Assembly (NCBI GenBank): GCA_017433295.1
Contig: JAFRHL010000052.1
Location: forward strand, 1-38,302
DNA length: 38,302 nucleotides
Source of the DNA: Eubacterium sp.
GTDB taxonomy: Bacteria; Bacillota; Clostridia; Lachnospirales; Lachnospiraceae
Direction: 5' to 3'
Program-made: the position numbers and the translations under genes
Notes under the pieces: model-generated
Database searches by the model: none
Told to the model about the DNA's origin: nothing
The model's input: the letters and a program-made list of their open reading frames with translations, nothing else
In this document: positions 7,456 to 15,026 of the stretch, in pieces
How positions within the stretch are numbered: position 1 is the first letter of the stretch
How the letters are laid out: each line of letters starts with the position of its first letter

Positions 7456-8646
7456 ATGAGAACAATAGGAACAGTATCAAGAGGTGTCAGATGTCCGGTA
7501 CTTAAAGAGGGAGATGATCTGGTTCGTATCGTCACAGACTCTGTCCTTGCCATGGCCAAAGAGGAAAATGTTGTATTCCATGATAAGGATATTGTGGCAG
7601 TTACAGAGGCGGTCGTAGGCCGTACCCAGGGGAATTATGTGACCATAGATCAGATTGCCGAAGACTGCAGGGCCAAGTTCGGGACAGATATCATCGGTCT
7701 TGTGTTCCCCATATTAAGCCGCAACCGAATCGCCATCTGCTTAAAGGGTATCGCCAAAGCTTTTAAGAAGGTATATATGCTGATGAGCTATCCTTCTGAT
7801 GAAGTGGGCAATCATCTTTTTGACGAGGACCTGCTGGATGAGAAGGGCGTGAACCCTTATTCAGATGTTTTCGGCGAGGACCGCTACAGAGAGCTCTTCG
7901 GTTATCAGCTGCATCCTTTTACCGGCGTTGATTATGTGGCATATTATAAGGAACTCTTCGCTGAAGAGGACTGCGAGCTGGTGATGGTATTCGGCAATGA
8001 CTGCCGGGCTGTCCTTGATTATACGGATACTGTTCTCTGCTGTGATATTCACACAAGGGAAAGATCACGCAGACGCCTGTTGGGAGCCGGAGCGAAGAAG
8101 GTCCTTACCATGGCGGATATCATGAATGCTCCGGTGGGAGACAGCGGATATAATACAGAATACGGATTATACGGATCCAATAAGGCGACGGAGACAACCG
8201 TAAAGCTTTTCCCCAGGGACGGGCAGGCCTTTGTTGATGCGCTTCAGAAGAGTCTAAAGGATGCCACCGGTGTTGAGATGAACTGTATGATCTATGGTGA
8301 CGGAGCCTTTAAGGACCCGGTGGGCAAGATCTGGGAGCTGGCAGATCCGGTGGTCAGTCCGGCCTTTACCGGAAGACTGGTGGGTACTCCCAACGAGCTG
8401 AAGCTTAAGTATCTTGCGGATAATGATTTCAAGCATCTTTCCGGCAGCGACCTTGATAAAGCCATGAAGGAGGCCATCACTCAGAAGCAGGGATCTTTGA
8501 AGGGCCATATGGCTTCCCAGGGAACAACTCCCAGAAGACTTACAGACCTGATCGGATCTCTCTGTGACCTGACTTCCGGATCCGGAGACAAGGGAACACC
8601 CATCGTATTTATCCAGGGTTACTTTGATTCCCTGGCGGATGAATAA
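7456..8646 (+). CDS. Coenzyme F420-0:L-glutamate ligase-like protein
   Basis: 396 aa. It resembles the CofE/FbiB-type F420-0 gamma-glutamyl ligase superfamily, which attaches glutamate to a phospholactyl-flavin using GTP. The sequence starts with RTIGTVSRGVRCPVLKEGDD and continues with DIVAVTEAVVGRTQG, the part most typical of the family; the C-terminal half carries MIYGDGAFKDPVGKIWELAD. AAGGAAAG lies 8 nt before the ATG. It is longer than the archaeal enzyme (about 250 aa), and no other F420 gene is in the window. Lachnospiraceae are not known as F420 producers, so the true substrate is unknown. It stands alone between two intergenic gaps. Confidence 0.7.
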   Translation: MRTIGTVSRGVRCPVLKEGDDLVRIVTDSVLAMAKEENVVFHDKDIVAVTEAVVGRTQGNYVTIDQIAEDCRAKFGTDIIGLVFPILSRNRIAICLKGIAKAFKKVYMLMSYPSDEVGNHLFDEDLLDEKGVNPYSDVFGEDRYRELFGYQLHPFTGVDYVAYYKELFAEEDCELVMVFGNDCRAVLDYTDTVLCCDIHTRERSRRRLLGAGAKKVLTMADIMNAPVGDSGYNTEYGLYGSNKATETTVKLFPRDGQAFVDALQKSLKDATGVEMNCMIYGDGAFKDPVGKIWELADPVVSPAFTGRLVGTPNELKLKYLADNDFKHLSGSDLDKAMKEAITQKQGSLKGHMASQGTTPRRLTDLIGSLCDLTSGSGDKGTPIVFIQGYFDSLADE

Positions 8647-8659
8647 TGTCCCCGTTATT

Positions 8660-8730
8660 GTCAGATTAATAAGATACGACAGGCTGTTAATAAGAAATGG
8701 CAGGCTGTCAATAAAGAATGACAGGCTGAT
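8660..8730. repeat. Short tandem repeat (about 21-bp unit)
   Basis: Units at 8678-8698 and 8699-8719 share the pattern GACAGGCTGTTAATAAGAAAT. A partial third unit follows at 8720-8730 and a degenerate one precedes at 8660-8677. It lies between the stop of the F420-ligase-like gene and the macrodomain gene. No function is evident. Confidence 0.6.
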
Positions 8731-8780
8731 CTGCCGGAACTATTCATGACATCTTTACGGGAAACAGGGAGGGTTTGATC

Positions 8781-9299
8781 GTGATAAATATACAAACTGT
8801 TCAGGGTGATATTACAAAGGTCACCGATGTGGAAGCCATAGTGAACGCAGCCAACACCAGCCTTCTAGGTGGAGGCGGTGTGGACGGGGCCATTCACAGG
8901 GCGGCAGGTCCGCAGCTTCTGGCGGAATGCAGGACATTAAATGGGTGTAAGACCGGGGAGGCCAAGATTACCGGTGCCTACAGTCTGCCGTGTAAATATG
9001 TGATCCATACAGTGGGGCCCATATGGAGAGGCGGGTCTGCGGGGGAAGCCCGGCTTTTGGCCAATGCCTACTGGAATTCCCTGCAGGTGGCCCTGGATCA
9101 TGGTATCAGGACAGTGGCTTTTCCTTCCATATCTACGGGGGTCTATCATTTTCCGCTTAAACAGGCTTCCCTGATCGCCGTTAAGACAGTAGCTGAATTC
9201 TGCAATCAGCATCCTGACGCATTTGATTTTGTAAGATTTGTACTTTTTGATCCGGTGACACTGGCGGCTTATAAAGAGGCAGTCGCAGTATTATCATAG
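8781..9299 (+). CDS. Macrodomain protein (ADP-ribose / O-acetyl-ADP-ribose hydrolase family)
   Basis: 172-aa stand-alone macrodomain. It has the MacroD/YmdB-type signatures: GDIT near the start, [20 protein letters not shown] with RAAGPQL following (substrate-binding Asn and the Gly-rich loop), [10 protein letters not shown], and the second loop [10 protein letters not shown]. Members deacetylate O-acetyl-ADP-ribose or remove ADP-ribose from proteins; which one applies here cannot be told from sequence. The start is a GTG at 8781, 7 nt after AGGGAGGG; an upstream in-frame TTG is too close to that site. No ADP-ribosyltransferase or sirtuin is adjacent. The next gene starts about 20 nt downstream, so the two may be co-transcribed. 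Confidence 0.9.
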   Translation: MINIQTVQGDITKVTDVEAIVNAANTSLLGGGGVDGAIHRAAGPQLLAECRTLNGCKTGEAKITGAYSLPCKYVIHTVGPIWRGGSAGEARLLANAYWNSLQVALDHGIRTVAFPSISTGVYHFPLKQASLIAVKTVAEFCNQHPDAFDFVRFVLFDPVTLAAYKEAVAVLS

Positions 9300-9320
9300 A
9301 ACATGAAGGAGGATTCCCAT

Positions 9321-9776
9321 ATGAGCAGAACAGAGAATGGTGAGTACAGGGAAGTGGATGCAGGTAAGGCTTCTGTCTGGAGTGACAGAAAGCACTGGCT
9401 CTGGTTTCCTTTCAGTTTTACAAAATATATGGTCCAAAGCGGGAGAATATACATAGGCAGTGGTTTCCTTTCTTCCAGAGAGGATGAATGTCTCCTGTAT
9501 CGTATCACAGATATTACTATGACCAGAAGTCTGGGACAGAGATTATGCGGTACCGGTACCATTCATTTGAATACCAAGGACCGGTCAACTCCGGTCATCC
9601 ATCTTGAGAATATTAAACGTCCGACGGAGATCAAACGCATGCTCAGTAATCTGATCGAAGAAGAACGCATAAAACATAATGTGGTAGGAAAGGAAATGTA
9701 CGGAGCAGTCAGCCATCTGGATTCCTATGAGCATGATATGGATATTGATGACATGGATGATCACGATGGCCATTGA
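9321..9776 (+). CDS. PH-domain-like (DUF304-type) protein
   Basis: 151 aa. A bacterial PH-like fold is suggested by residues about 22-85: FPFSFTKYMVQSGRIYIGSG followed by LLYRITDITMTRSLGQRLCG, typical of bPH2/YdbT-like domains. There is no membrane segment, unlike many relatives. The C-terminus is highly acidic and His-rich (DMDIDDMDDHDGH). The ATG at 9321 is preferred because AAGGAGG lies 8 nt upstream; an in-frame ATG at 9303 has no such site. It ends before a strong hairpin. The role is unknown; similar clostridial proteins are annotated only by domain. Confidence 0.7.
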   Translation: MSRTENGEYREVDAGKASVWSDRKHWLWFPFSFTKYMVQSGRIYIGSGFLSSREDECLLYRITDITMTRSLGQRLCGTGTIHLNTKDRSTPVIHLENIKRPTEIKRMLSNLIEEERIKHNVVGKEMYGAVSHLDSYEHDMDIDDMDDHDGH

Positions 9777-9820
9777 TCATTGCGACTGGATTACCCAGAG
9801 ACAATTTACGACTTATAAAC

Positions 9821-9867
9821 AGCCGGTCAGCAGGGACAGCCTGCTGACCGGCTAAAATGCTTTTTTT
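9821..9867 (+). terminator. Strong hairpin and T-run just upstream of hisZ
   Basis: A perfect 14-bp stem pairs 9821-9834 with 9840-9853 (loop GACAG). AAAATGC and seven Ts (9861-9867) follow. Only 14 nt separate the T-run from the hisZ start codon, so no promoter fits between. It may end the upstream transcript, or act as an attenuator for the histidine operon. Confidence 0.8.
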
Positions 9868-9881
9868 CACGGAGGAATAAC

Positions 9882-11147
9882 ATGAAGGAAAAGCTGCTTC
9901 ACACACCGGAGGGCGTACGGGACATTTATCATTCGGAATGCAAGCGGAAGAAAGCACTTGAGCTTAAGCTTCATGATGTGCTGGCCCTGTACGGATATCA
10001 GGATATAGAGACACCGGCTTTTGAGTTTTTTGACGTATTTAACAGTGATACGGGGACGGTGAGCTCCCGGGAAATGTTCAAGTTTTTTGACAGAAATAAT
10101 AATACGCTGGTGCTGCGGCCTGATATGACACCTTCCATTGCCAGAAGCGCTGCCAAATATTATTATGATTGCCGGTTTCCCCTACGTCTTTCCTATGTGG
10201 GAGATACCTTTATGAATCACCACAGCTACCAGGGGAAACCGGCCCAGAAAACCGAGCTTGGAGCCGAGCATATTAATGACGATTCCCCTGAAGCGGATGC
10301 CGAGGCAGTCATCATGATGATCGACTGTTTTCTGGCTGCGGGACTTGATGAGTTCAGGATCGACATCGGACAGACGGAATTTTACCGGGCAGTGATAGAC
10401 AGCCTCAAGGTCGAGGATGAGATAAAAGCCAGGATCCATGAACTGATTGAGAATAAGAATTCTCTTGGCATGGAGCTTCTTTTATCCGGCCTTGATATCG
10501 AGGAGGAGTACCGGGTCATTTTAGAGGAGTATAATGAGCTGTATGGAGATGTCGCCATGCTGGAAAAGGCCGCAGGCCTTACTGCCAATCCCCGCTGCCG
10601 AAAAGCCCTTGATCGTCTGAAGCAGGTTTATGACGTGATCTGCGAGTATGGGTACGAGAGATACATCGGCTTTGACCTGGGCATGGTGAACTATTATGAC
10701 TACTATACCGGAATCATTTTCAGAGGCTATACCTATGGTACCGGAGATGCCATCGGTAAAGGGGGCCGGTATGATAACCTGCTGCTTCAGTTCGGGAAGG
10801 ATGCGCCGGCCATCGGCTTTACCATATTGATCGATGATCTTATGATGGCTTTAAGCAGACAGAATATCAGTGTTTCCATCAAAGACTTTGATTATGCGGT
10901 CCTTTTATATAAAAAAGCAGACCGCAGGAAGGCCATCTCCCTGGTGAGCAGCCTGCGCGATGACGGGATCCGAACAGAACTTTCTGTTCATGATGAGAAT
11001 GGCTCATTGGACAGCCGCCTTAAGTTTATCAAATATCAGGGGGCCCGTAAGGCCTTCGTCCTTGAGGGGGACATGGTGGACATCCATGATTTTGTTACAG
11101 ACCAGAGAAGCCGTATCAGTCTTCAGGAATTCAGGGAGGAGTACTAG
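9882..11147 (+). CDS. hisZ: ATP phosphoribosyltransferase regulatory subunit
   Basis: HisZ, a class-II histidyl-tRNA-synthetase-like protein that cannot charge tRNA but activates, and gives histidine feedback control to, the short form of HisG. It has 421 aa, the normal length. Motifs include HTPEGVRDI at the N-terminus, the class-II motif LVLRPDMTPSIARSAAKYY, GLDEFRIDIGQTEF, and GKGGRYDNLLLQFGKDAPAI. GGAGGAATAAC directly precedes the ATG. The presence of HisZ agrees with the short HisG 3 nt downstream. It is the first gene of the his operon. Confidence 0.95.
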   Translation: MKEKLLHTPEGVRDIYHSECKRKKALELKLHDVLALYGYQDIETPAFEFFDVFNSDTGTVSSREMFKFFDRNNNTLVLRPDMTPSIARSAAKYYYDCRFPLRLSYVGDTFMNHHSYQGKPAQKTELGAEHINDDSPEADAEAVIMMIDCFLAAGLDEFRIDIGQTEFYRAVIDSLKVEDEIKARIHELIENKNSLGMELLLSGLDIEEEYRVILEEYNELYGDVAMLEKAAGLTANPRCRKALDRLKQVYDVICEYGYERYIGFDLGMVNYYDYYTGIIFRGYTYGTGDAIGKGGRYDNLLLQFGKDAPAIGFTILIDDLMMALSRQNISVSIKDFDYAVLLYKKADRRKAISLVSSLRDDGIRTELSVHDENGSLDSRLKFIKYQGARKAFVLEGDMVDIHDFVTDQRSRISLQEFREEY

Positions 11148-11150
11148 AAT

Positions 11151-11798
11151 ATGAGATATCTTACATTTGCCCTTGCCAAGGGAAGACTGGCCAAGAAAAC
11201 CATGTCCATGTTTGAAGAACTCGGGATCACCTGCGAAGCCATGAAGGATGAAAAGACCCGGAAGCTGATTTTTGTAAATGAGGACTTAAAGCTCAAGTTT
11301 TTCCTGGCCAAGGCTTCTGACGTGCCTGCCTATGTGGAGTATGGGGCGGCAGACATCGGCGTTGTGGGAGAGGATACCATCCTTGAGGAAGGACGCAACC
11401 TGTATGAGATGATGGACCTGGGTTTCGGAAAGTGTAAAATGTGTGTATGCGGCCCTGAATCAGCCAGAGAGAAGCTCAAACACGGGGAACTGATCAGAGT
11501 CGCTTCCAAATACCCTCAGATAGCCAGAGATTATTTCTACAACAAAAAGTATCAGACGGTGGAGATCATCAAGTTAAATGGCTCTGTTGAGCTGGCTCCC
11601 ATTGTGGGATTATCTGAGGTTATTGTTGATATTGTGGAGACGGGTTCTACTTTAAAGGCAAATGGCCTGATGGTCCTTGAGGAGATCTGTGATCTTTCTG
11701 CCCGGATGGTAGTAAACCAGGTGAGTATGAGGATGGAGCAGGACCGGATCCGCAGGCTGATGCTGGGACTCAGAGAGCTTACCATGAAGGAGAACTGA
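11151..11798 (+). CDS. hisG: ATP phosphoribosyltransferase, short form
   Basis: First committed step of histidine synthesis: ATP + PRPP to phosphoribosyl-ATP. At 215 aa it is the short form lacking the C-terminal ACT-like regulatory domain and therefore needs HisZ. Recognisable segments are LTFALAKGRLAKKTMSMFEE, YGAADIGVVGEDTI, KYPQIARDYF and the PRPP-loop-type EVIVDIVETGSTLKANGL. It begins 3 nt after hisZ and ends 1 nt before hisD, so it is clearly part of the same operon. Confidence 0.97.
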   Translation: MRYLTFALAKGRLAKKTMSMFEELGITCEAMKDEKTRKLIFVNEDLKLKFFLAKASDVPAYVEYGAADIGVVGEDTILEEGRNLYEMMDLGFGKCKMCVCGPESAREKLKHGELIRVASKYPQIARDYFYNKKYQTVEIIKLNGSVELAPIVGLSEVIVDIVETGSTLKANGLMVLEEICDLSARMVVNQVSMRMEQDRIRRLMLGLRELTMKEN

Positions 11799-11799
11799 G

Positions 11800-13095
11800 A
11801 TGAAAACGTATAAGATCAATAAAGAGACGACAAAAAATCTTCTTAAAGATCTGCTGCGGCGCAGTCCTGACCAGTACGGAGTCTATGCGGACCGTGTGCA
11901 GGCCATCCTTGAGGAGGTTAAAGAGAAAGGAGACGAAGCCCTTTTCTCCTATACGGAGAAGTTTGACGGCTGCCGTCTTAACCGGGACAGCATCCGGGTC
12001 ACTAAAGAGGAGATCAAAGAGGCCTATGAGAAGGTGGATGCTTCCCTGGTGGAGATTATTAGAAAGGCCCTGGTCAATATCCGTGCATTTCACGAAAAGC
12101 AGAAAAGGACCAGCTGGTTTGAAAGCAGGCCCGACGGGACCATACTGGGCCAGAGAGTTACAGCCCTTTCTGATGTGGGAGTCTATGTTCCCGGCGGGAA
12201 GGCGGCCTATCCTTCCTCCGTCCTGATGAATATTGTTCCGGCAAAGGTGGCCGGGGCAGAACGGATCGTGATGGTGACTCCGCCGGATAAAAATGGCCGG
12301 ATTACTCCTACGACTCTGGTGGCAGCCAATGAAGCGGGAGCCACAGAGATTTACAAGGTGGGAGGGGCCCAGGCGGTGGCGGCCCTTGCCTACGGGACTT
12401 CTTCGATTAAAAAGGTGGATAAGATCGTGGGCCCGGGAAATATTTATGTGGCCCTGGCCAAGAAGGCAGTGTATGGCCATGTGGGTATTGATTCTGTGGC
12501 CGGTCCCAGTGAGATTCTGGTGCTGGCCGATGAAACGGCGGATCCCAGGTTTGTGGCGGCGGATCTTCTTTCCCAGGCAGAGCATGACGAGCTTGCCAGC
12601 GCTATCCTGGTGACCACCAGCGAAGGGCTGGGCAAAGAGGTTGAGAAAGAGATCGAGGGTTTCCTGAAGACTCTCTCCAGAGCAGATATCATAAGGAAGT
12701 CCCTTGACCAGTTTGGCTATATCCTGGTGGCTGTTAATATGGAAGAGGCAGTGGACGCGGTAAACAGCATCGCCTCGGAACATCTTGAAATAGTAACGGC
12801 CAATCCCTTTGAAGTAATGACAAAGGTTCGGAACGCAGGAGCTGTTTTCCTGGGTACCTACAGCTCGGAACCCCTGGGAGACTATTTTGCCGGACCCAAC
12901 CATGTCCTGCCCACAAACGGGACAGCCCGGTTCTTCTCTCCCCTTTCTGTGGACGATTTCATTAAGAAATCCAGTATCATTTATTATTCCCGGGAGGCAT
13001 TGAAGGAAGTACATGAAGACATTGAAGCCTTTGCCCGGGCGGAAGGGCTTACGGCACATGCCAATTCGATTGCTGTGAGATTTGAAAACGAATAA
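11800..13095 (+). CDS. hisD: Histidinol dehydrogenase
   Basis: Zn-dependent, NAD-linked enzyme catalysing the last two oxidations from L-histidinol to L-histidine; 431 aa, normal length. Seen are the fingerprint [28 protein letters not shown], the metal-binding Gln and His in LLSQAEHDE, the SEHLEI segment, and the C-terminal [20 protein letters not shown]. The start lies 1 nt after the hisG stop, with AAGGAGAA inside hisG. A long antisense frame over this gene is judged a composition artefact. Confidence 0.97.
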   Translation: MKTYKINKETTKNLLKDLLRRSPDQYGVYADRVQAILEEVKEKGDEALFSYTEKFDGCRLNRDSIRVTKEEIKEAYEKVDASLVEIIRKALVNIRAFHEKQKRTSWFESRPDGTILGQRVTALSDVGVYVPGGKAAYPSSVLMNIVPAKVAGAERIVMVTPPDKNGRITPTTLVAANEAGATEIYKVGGAQAVAALAYGTSSIKKVDKIVGPGNIYVALAKKAVYGHVGIDSVAGPSEILVLADETADPRFVAADLLSQAEHDELASAILVTTSEGLGKEVEKEIEGFLKTLSRADIIRKSLDQFGYILVAVNMEEAVDAVNSIASEHLEIVTANPFEVMTKVRNAGAVFLGTYSSEPLGDYFAGPNHVLPTNGTARFFSPLSVDDFIKKSSIIYYSREALKEVHEDIEAFARAEGLTAHANSIAVRFENE

Positions 13096-13133
13096 TAAGA
13101 CCGCCCGGAGGCCGGCGGCAGATGGGAGAAAAC

Positions 13134-13720
13134 ATGCGTAAGGCACATATTGAACGGAAAACATCTGAAACAGATATAGTTCTTGATATTAATCTGGATG
13201 GCAGCGGGAAAACAGAGATAGCTACGGGCATCGGTTTCTTTGACCATATGCTCAACAGCTTTGCCCGGCACGGCTTTTTTGACCTGTCCTGCAGGGTGAA
13301 GGGAGACCTTCATGTGGACTGTCATCATACCATTGAGGATACCGGGATCGTTCTGGGACAGGCCATCGCCAGAGCCCTTGGTGAAAAAAAAGGCATCAGA
13401 CGGTTTGGCAACTTCTTTCTCCCCATGGATGAGACGCTGGTGATGTGTGCCATTGACCTGTCGGGACGGCCCTTTCTGGTGTGCGATCTTCCCTTTACCG
13501 TTGAACGGGTAGGGGAATTTGACACGGAGATGGTCCGGGAATTCTTTTACGCAGTTTCATACGGCGCAGCCATAACCTGCATTTAAAGCTGATGTTCGGC
13601 AGCAACAATCATCATATTATGGAAGCAGCCTTTAAAGCCTTCGCCAAGGCGCTGGATGAGGCGGTTTCTCATGATCCCAGGCTTCATGATGTACTCTCTA
13701 CCAAGGGATCACTTATTTAA
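13134..13720 (+). pseudogene. hisB: Imidazoleglycerol-phosphate dehydratase with apparent 1-base frameshift
   Basis: HisB dehydrates imidazole-glycerol phosphate. The first frame (13134-13586) gives [33 protein letters not shown] and the metal-binding [10 protein letters not shown], then runs into a stop after SYGAAITCI. From 13577 a second frame continues as [20 protein letters not shown] and ends [15 protein letters not shown] at 13720, which is the normal HisB C-terminus with its second HHxxE motif. One missing base, probably a C at the CC run 13576-13577, explains the break; restoring it gives a full-length protein of about 195 aa. Every other family motif is intact, so this may be a sequencing error, a very recent mutation or, less likely, programmed frameshifting. 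The ATG at 13134 matches known HisB starts; one at 13122 is also possible. Confidence 0.85.
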
Positions 13721-13740
13721 TAATCAGAATGGAGAATGCA

Positions 13741-15006
13741 ATGGATTATATAAAAATCATTCCCAGGCTCCGCCCGGAGCATATTCTTAAAGACGCGGCC
13801 TATTATGACAACTGCGGGGCGGATGAACTTTACTATTATGATGCCCGGTCCTTCGAGGACGGGCAGGAAGAAGATGTTAAAACCATCAAGGCCATCTGCC
13901 GTGAAGCGGACATTCCCTTAAATGTCATGGCAAAGGTGCTTCGTTTTGAAGATGTAAAGAAAATGTTTTATGCCGGGGCAAAAAGGGTTATCATTGATAC
14001 AGAGGGTTACGATAACCTGGAAGCTGTTAAGGAGGCTTCCGATCGTTTCGGAGCCGACCGGATCTGGCTCTATCTGAGGGAATCCGATTATGAGAAGGCC
14101 CTGATCCGGGCCAGAAGGGCTGTGGAGGAGGAAGGCTTCGGAGGCATTGTGCTGGCGGGAGATCCTTCGGATCAAGCCTATGTCAGGACAGCAGATTTTC
14201 TGAAAATCAAGGTAAAGGTTCCCGTTACAGTCATGGCCGGGGCCGGGGACGACAATGCCACGGCGGATATTCTTAAGATGACCATGGGCGACGGGATCAT
14301 TCTGGATGGTGACGATGCCTTTGACTGTATGGATCTTAAGCAGGCCCTGAAAAAGCAGAGCCTACCCATGAATCTGTATGAAAGCGCCATTTCCTTTGAA
14401 GACTTTAAGCTTAACAATGACGGTATGATCCCATGTATCACTCAGGACTATAAAACCGGCCAGGTTCTGATGCTGGCTTACATGACAAAGGAATCCTTTG
14501 AAAAAACCATCGCTTCCGGTAAAATGTGCTACTACAGCAGAAGCCGGCAGGAGCTATGGACCAAAGGAGATACCTCCGGTCATTATCAGTATGTCAAGTC
14601 CCTGTCCATCGATTGTGACAATGACACGATCCTGGCTAAGGTGGCCCAGATAGGCGCCGCCTGTCATACAGGAAACCGCAGCTGCTTCTACCGTGATCTT
14701 GTGAAAAAAGAGTATGATGATACAAATCCCCTGCTGGTTTTCGAAGAAGTATATAATACCATACTGGACAGGAAAGACCATCCCAGGGAGGGATCCTATA
14801 CCAATTATCTCTTTGATAAGGGCGTAGACAAGATCCTCAAAAAGGTAGGGGAGGAAGCCACGGAGATCGTGATCGCGGCAAAGAATCCCGATTCCGATGA
14901 ACTCAAATATGAGATCTGTGATTTCCTGTATCACATGATGGTACTGATGGCCCAGCAGGATGTCAGCTGGAAGGAGATCACCGACGAGCTGGCCACAAGA
15001 CATTAG
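13741..15006 (+). CDS. hisIE: HisIE bifunctional enzyme with a degenerate N-terminal HisF-like domain
   Basis: 421 aa in three parts. Residues about 1-215 look like a HisA/HisF TIM barrel ([20 protein letters not shown] then GADELYYYD). The HisF catalytic Asp of the IIPCLD motif is replaced by Arg and the phosphate loops are poor, so the domain is probably not catalytic. Residues about 220-335 are phosphoribosyl-AMP cyclohydrolase HisI ([36 protein letters not shown] with the metal-binding residues). Residues about 338-421 are phosphoribosyl-ATP pyrophosphohydrolase HisE ([29 protein letters not shown]). GGAG at 13731-13734 supports the ATG at 13741. hisH, hisA, hisF and hisC are absent from the operon. 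The next gene starts 20 nt downstream. Confidence 0.9.
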   Translation: MDYIKIIPRLRPEHILKDAAYYDNCGADELYYYDARSFEDGQEEDVKTIKAICREADIPLNVMAKVLRFEDVKKMFYAGAKRVIIDTEGYDNLEAVKEASDRFGADRIWLYLRESDYEKALIRARRAVEEEGFGGIVLAGDPSDQAYVRTADFLKIKVKVPVTVMAGAGDDNATADILKMTMGDGIILDGDDAFDCMDLKQALKKQSLPMNLYESAISFEDFKLNNDGMIPCITQDYKTGQVLMLAYMTKESFEKTIASGKMCYYSRSRQELWTKGDTSGHYQYVKSLSIDCDNDTILAKVAQIGAACHTGNRSCFYRDLVKKEYDDTNPLLVFEEVYNTILDRKDHPREGSYTNYLFDKGVDKILKKVGEEATEIVIAAKNPDSDELKYEICDFLYHMMVLMAQQDVSWKEITDELATRH

Positions 15007-15026
15007 AAGGAATTATCACAATCTAT

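Noticed and set aside
8660-8730. Possible mini-CRISPR
   Set aside because: Units are directly adjacent with no unique spacers, and no cas genes are present.
11779-13164. Long open frame (461 codons) on the minus strand antisense to hisD
   Set aside because: It lies entirely opposite hisD and hisB, which have clear family motifs. Its translation has no recognisable domain, and long antisense frames are common at this codon composition.
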